From the NCBI GenBank assembly GCA_002785325.1, contig PFMH01000077.1:1-15628 (forward strand): DNA of 15,628 nucleotides, written 5' to 3'. This document shows, piece after piece, positions 13,701 through 15,628 of this stretch. Within the stretch, counting starts at the first letter, position 1; each line of letters starts with the position of its first letter. Made by a program: the position numbers and the translations under genes. The stretch is from a bacterium (Candidatus Howlettbacteria) CG_4_10_14_0_8_um_filter_40_9 (GTDB lineage: Bacteria; Patescibacteriota; CPR2; UBA1875; GCA-2785325). The notes under the pieces are model-generated. The model had not been told where the DNA came from. It was given only the letters and a program-made list of their open reading frames with translations, and did not search any database.

Positions 13701-14358
13701 TTTTGAGGAGATCAGGATATTGATCATTGCGCTAGGCACAGGGATCGCCGACAGCTACAATCCGGACAAAGTGAGATATCATCGTATCATTATCATGACA
13801 GATGCCGATGTTGATGGCGCGCATATTCGTACTTTATTACTGACGTTTTTTTACCGTTATATGCCGGAACTGATCGAAAAAGGCTACATATATATCGCCC
13901 AGCCACCGCTTTACGCTATTTCCAGAGGCAAAGAAAAACATTATGCTTACAGCGATGAAGAGAAAGAAGAGTTGCTTATAAAGATGGGCGTCAACATGGA
14001 GGAGCAGGAGCAGGCAGTGGAAACGAATTCAGAATTGACCACGGAAAACACGGATGAGGAATCAGTGTCGATCAGTGACCAAGACAAATCTGAGGAAATC
14101 AGTGGCGCCGAAGGCGCTGAGAAAAAAGCAACAACGAAAAAGGCAAATATTCAGAGATATAAAGGTTTGGGAGAAATGAATCCGGATCAGCTCTGGGACA
14201 CGACTATGGATCCGGAAAACAGGCTGCTTTTACAGGTAACTATCGGCGATGCCGAGCAGGCAGACGAGGTAGTCTCAACCTTGATGGGTGATGTCGTCGA
14301 GCCAAGGAAGAGATTCATCCAAACCCACGCGAAAAAGGTAAAGAATCTGGATATCTAG
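10795..14358 (+). CDS. gyrB: DNA gyrase subunit B with in-frame intein
   Basis: The precursor has 1187 residues; removing the intein (503-936) leaves 753. GyrB supplies the ATPase and part of the cleavage site of the GyrA2B2 enzyme that introduces negative supercoils. Visible parts: a Lys-rich N-terminal extension (1-77) not usual in GyrB; the GHKL ATPase core from YDASSIQVLEGLQAVRKRPG, with catalytic E113 and N117, DDGRGIP (144-150) and GGLHGVGVSVVNALS; the transducer with Q407-T408-K409; TOPRIM with E496 in EGDSAGG and D1003/D1005/D1007 in TDADVDG; an acidic insertion (~1067-1116) rich in Glu, Ser and Thr; and RYKGLGEMNPDQLW near the C-terminus. gyrA follows, favouring GyrB over ParE. ATG 10795 is the only upstream ATG in frame. 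AAGG is only 1 nt from it, so no good Shine-Dalgarno exists. TOPRIM function requires protein splicing. Confidence 0.96.
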   Translation: MKENKKDKDFKKTTIKVNRFDTKKSEKVSFDVKKVNNAKKPAFASDKLRTGKQSEENTDTKPHKQEAKPQKPETQAYDASSIQVLEGLQAVRKRPGMYIGGTGKEGLHHLVWEIVDNGIDEAMADYAKNVEVTLNKDGSVSVFDDGRGIPVERHKQTGKSTLETVLTILHAGGKFGGSGYKVSGGLHGVGVSVVNALSMKLLAEVYKDGIHYSQEYKNGGKPATGLKKVGPTKLQGTRITFWPDKEIFETLDFDADVILDRLRQQAYLTKGVHIKFRDEITSKDYGYYFEGGVQSYVKHLNRSKEILNDPSFYVHKEVAGNTLVEISIQYTEAFSESIKTFANTINTVEGGTHLTGFRSAITRCINDYARKNKLLKENEDNLTGDDVREGLTAVISVKLPDPQFEGQTKGKLGNPEIRNQVETVLNEYFGYYLDENPNEAKKIIGKCALSARARMAAKAARNTILRKGMLEGMTLPGKLADCSEKDAAKSEVYIVEGDSAGGCFSGDTKVALTDGRELSFVELIKEYKEKKANYCYTIKKDGKVGIEKISRPRKTKINADVVKVILDNDEEITCTPDHKFMKRDGNYKRAADLKADDSLMPLYRQYSKLGKRITIKGYELVFDSQASRWIFTHLLADQYNLMEGIYSEDKGTHRHHVDFDKLNNNPDNLIKMNSEEHLRLHRDMVALTLHTDEVKQKCREIHASSEFKAKISAIMLTPKMKKMLSDRAKKQWQNEEYKEYMGKKFLEFYESNAEYRAENNERLNSAQKEYWGDVENVKKQSARVRQYFELHPEKVRELSKLVTSQWQDAGLLAWRAQKTKVQWTEEFRGKRKESYNQTYLRKALSAMHDIYRENKEVSKNAYEEIRKITKDRSLIRYETICQRFFDGNEEQLKDAVMNFNHRVKAVIHLSEKIDVYDIEVPETHNFALASGVFVHNSAKQGRDRKFQAILPLKGKILNVEKARIDRMLTFEEIRILIIALGTGIADSYNPDKVRYHRIIIMTDADVDGAHIRTLLLTFFYRYMPELIEKGYIYIAQPPLYAISRGKEKHYAYSDEEKEELLIKMGVNMEEQEQAVETNSELTTENTDEESVSISDQDKSEEISGAEGAEKKATTKKANIQRYKGLGEMNPDQLWDTTMDPENRLLLQVTIGDAEQADEVVSTLMGDVVEPRKRFIQTHAKKVKNLDI
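10915..10950 (+). repeat. CCTTC..CT..AAG..TACGGA element, copy B, inside gyrB
   Basis: CCCGCCTTCGCTT, a short centre, then AAGCTACGGACGGGCAAG. It is imperfectly self-complementary (CCCG/CGGG ends, GCTT/AAGC inner arms) and follows the layout of copy A at 10683. It keeps the reading frame and encodes residues ~41-52 of the GyrB N-terminal extension, so part of that extension appears to derive from a repeat insertion. Confidence 0.6.
12301..13602 (+). mobile_element. GyrB intein with HNH homing endonuclease
   Basis: A 434-residue protein intron sits between EGDSAGG (ending G502) and SAKQGRD (starting S937), a sequence continuous in ordinary GyrB. Splicing blocks: A begins C503 (CFSGDTKVALTDG); B is TCTPDHKF with T575 and H578; F is VYDIEVPETHNF (915-926); G is GVFVHN with H935 and N936; the +1 residue is Ser937. 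All required residues are present. The insert between B and F carries an HNH nuclease, not LAGLIDADG: H655/H656, N668 and H677/H681 in HHVDFDKLNNNPDN and EEHLRLH. It is followed by ~200 residues of basic helical repeats, probably DNA-binding. Length, insertion site and the CFSGDT/VYDIEVP blocks are very like the cyanobacterial (Synechocystis) GyrB intein as I remember it. The element looks splicing-competent, and the nuclease residues appear intact. Confidence 0.95.
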
Positions 14359-14360
14359 CG

Positions 14361-14400
14361 AGTTGCTAAGTCGTTAAGTTTGTAAGTTGCTAAGTTTGGG
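14361..14400 (+). repeat. 8-nt tandem array between gyrB and gyrA
   Basis: Five consecutive 8-nt units start 2 nt after the gyrB stop codon: AGTTGCTA twice, with AGTCGTTA, AGTTTGTA and AGTTTGGG as variants. It resembles the 7-nt arrays in having a CTAA/GTAA core at each unit junction, but the period is 8. No stem-loop terminator is seen, so gyrA is probably read through from gyrB. Confidence 0.85.
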
Positions 14401-14410
14401 TTAAAAATAA

Positions 14411-14448
14411 TTTGTAATATTTGTATAATTTGTAACAATTAATTTGTA
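14411..14448 (+). repeat. 9-nt-period TTTGTANNN array before gyrA
   Basis: TTTGTA begins at 14411, 14420 and 14429 (period 9) and again at 14443. Positions 14411-14433 match the reverse complement of 2204-2226 at 22 of 23 positions. TATAAT at 14424-14429 inside the array could serve as a -10 box for gyrA, but no -35 box is evident. The gyrA ATG has no Shine-Dalgarno; the bases just before it are AAGTAAC. Confidence 0.65.
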
Positions 14449-14458
14449 GATAAGTAAC

Positions 14459-15628
14459 ATGGCTAAAGAAAAACCACAAGAGAATATTGAGGAACCCGAT
14501 AATCTTCCAGAGAAAGACTCAACGGGCAGGGAGCAGGAAACTCCGGAACAGATGGCGATGGAGATAAATTCTGGCATCGGAAACGTGAGAAAGAGGGAGC
14601 TCAACGACGAGATGCAAGAGTCTTACCTAGACTATGCGATGTCCGTTATCGTTCAGCGCGCGCTCCCGGATGTTCGCGATGGTCTGAAGCCCGTTCATCG
14701 AAGAATCCTTTTCGCGATGAACAATGTCGGTCTTCGAAGCACGGCAAAGTATAGGAAATCAGCTACCGTAGTCGGAGAAGTGCTTGGTAAATATCACCCT
14801 CACGGAGACACGGCCGTATATGACACGATGGTGAGAATGGCTCAGGACTTTTCTTTGCGCTATATGCTCATAGATGGTCAGGGTAACTTTGGCTCGATGG
14901 ATGGAGACAGGCCGGCGGCTATGCGTTATACCGAGGCGCGGATGGCCAAGATCTCCGATGAGATTTTAGCCGACATAGACAAAGACACAGTCGATTTTGT
15001 TCCGAACTATGACGGAAGTCACAAAGAACCGGTGGTGTTGCCTTCCAGAATCCCAAACTTACTTTTAAATGGAAGCGAAGGTATCGCCGTTGGTATGGCG
15101 ACGAAGATCCCGCCGCACAACTTGACGGAACTCATCGATGCGACTTGCCATCTGATTGAAAATAAAGAAGCGACCGTTGAGGATCTTTTGAAATACATCC
15201 AGGGACCGGACTTTCCTACCGGCGGCATCATTTACGATTCTAAGGAGATCAGTCTTGTATATTCGACCGGTAAAGGAAAGGTTCTGACGCGAGCTGTTGC
15301 CGAGATCGAAGAGCCGGATGGAAAAAAGATTAAAAATAAGAGGATTATCATTTCCCAGATGCCTTACCAGGTGAACAAAGCCAACTTGCTTGAAAAGATT
15401 GCCGATTTGGTAAAGGATAAGAAGATCGACGGCATCTCCGATCTTCGTGATGAGTCGGACAAAAAGGGAGTAAGGGTCGTTATCGAGCTCAAAAAAGACG
15501 CTTACGCCAATAAGGTTTTGAACAGGCTCTACAAGCTGACGCGGATGCAAGTCACTTTTCATTATAATCTTTTGGCGCTTGTGGACGGTATACAACCGAG
15601 AGTTTTGACGCTTAAAGTTATCCTTGAA
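14459..15628 (+). CDS. gyrA: DNA gyrase subunit A, 3' partial
   Basis: The frame from ATG 14459 is open to the window end (390 codons) and clearly GyrA, the subunit that cuts and rejoins the DNA gate. An acidic N-terminal tail of ~48 residues precedes LNDEMQESYLDYAMSVIV, longer than in E. coli GyrA. Then come RALPDVRDGLKPVHRRIL, YHPHGDTAVYDTMVRMAQ, the loop GQGNFGSMDGD and the active-site Tyr157 in AAMRYTEAR, followed by PNLLLNGSEGIAVGMAT and IPPHNL. The C-terminal beta-pinwheel that distinguishes GyrA from ParC lies beyond the window; the call rests on sequence likeness and on gyrB just upstream (100 bp). Thr118 is at the position of E. coli Ser83 in the quinolone-contact helix, and the Asp87 equivalent (D122) is kept. 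No intein is present in the visible part. Confidence 0.96.
   Translation, partial: MAKEKPQENIEEPDNLPEKDSTGREQETPEQMAMEINSGIGNVRKRELNDEMQESYLDYAMSVIVQRALPDVRDGLKPVHRRILFAMNNVGLRSTAKYRKSATVVGEVLGKYHPHGDTAVYDTMVRMAQDFSLRYMLIDGQGNFGSMDGDRPAAMRYTEARMAKISDEILADIDKDTVDFVPNYDGSHKEPVVLPSRIPNLLLNGSEGIAVGMATKIPPHNLTELIDATCHLIENKEATVEDLLKYIQGPDFPTGGIIYDSKEISLVYSTGKGKVLTRAVAEIEEPDGKKIKNKRIIISQMPYQVNKANLLEKIADLVKDKKIDGISDLRDESDKKGVRVVIELKKDAYANKVLNRLYKLTRMQVTFHYNLLALVDGIQPRVLTLKVILE

Noticed and set aside
10795..14358. ParE instead of GyrB
   Set aside because: gyrA follows directly, and the GyrB-type motifs and TOPRIM tail fit GyrB; ParE remains only a remote alternative.

Overview
All recognisable genes lie on the + strand and read with the standard bacterial code. 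The gene content suggests a Candidate Phyla Radiation (Patescibacteria) organism, most likely Parcubacteria-like: a FN3 repeat surface protein, a VirD4/TraD-like ATPase beside large charged membrane proteins with no clear relatives, a four-helix bundle (23S rRNA intervening-sequence family) protein, a small DUF5663-like protein, and gyrB-gyrA. The lineage is inferred from gene style and context. There is no rRNA or other marker here to prove it.

Layout. Positions 1-2174 hold the 3' part of a secreted or surface FN3 repeat protein, cut by the window start. Positions 2175-2668 are a gene-free spacer rich in short repeats. Positions 2669-6080 carry a Pro/Gln-rich small protein, a four-helix bundle protein and an 822-residue membrane-anchored VirD4/TraD-type ATPase. 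Positions 6199-10526 carry a 1170-residue charged protein with two membrane segments and an internal duplication, a 114-residue DUF5663-like protein with the only strong Shine-Dalgarno in the window, and a 108-residue unknown. Positions 10795-14358 encode GyrB interrupted by a 434-residue HNH-type intein exactly inside the TOPRIM EGDSAGG motif. GyrA starts at 14459 and runs off the end.

The middle genes look like a surface or secretion locus: an ATPase of the DNA/protein-pumping superfamily next to a large membrane protein and a repeat-domain exported protein. This grouping is an inference from adjacency, since no VirB-type channel genes are visible in the window. gyrB and gyrA form the expected supercoiling pair.

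The most unusual signal is in the spacers. Almost every spacer contains a short tandem array with its own period: 7 nt (TNNCYAA-type) at four places around the secretion-like genes, 8 nt between gyrB and gyrA, and 9 nt (TTTGTANNN) directly before both gyrB and gyrA and, inverted, after the FN3 gene. One pair of 7-nt arrays flanks the four-helix bundle gene as an imperfect inverted repeat. A separate palindrome-like element occurs both upstream of gyrB and, in frame, inside its N-terminal extension.
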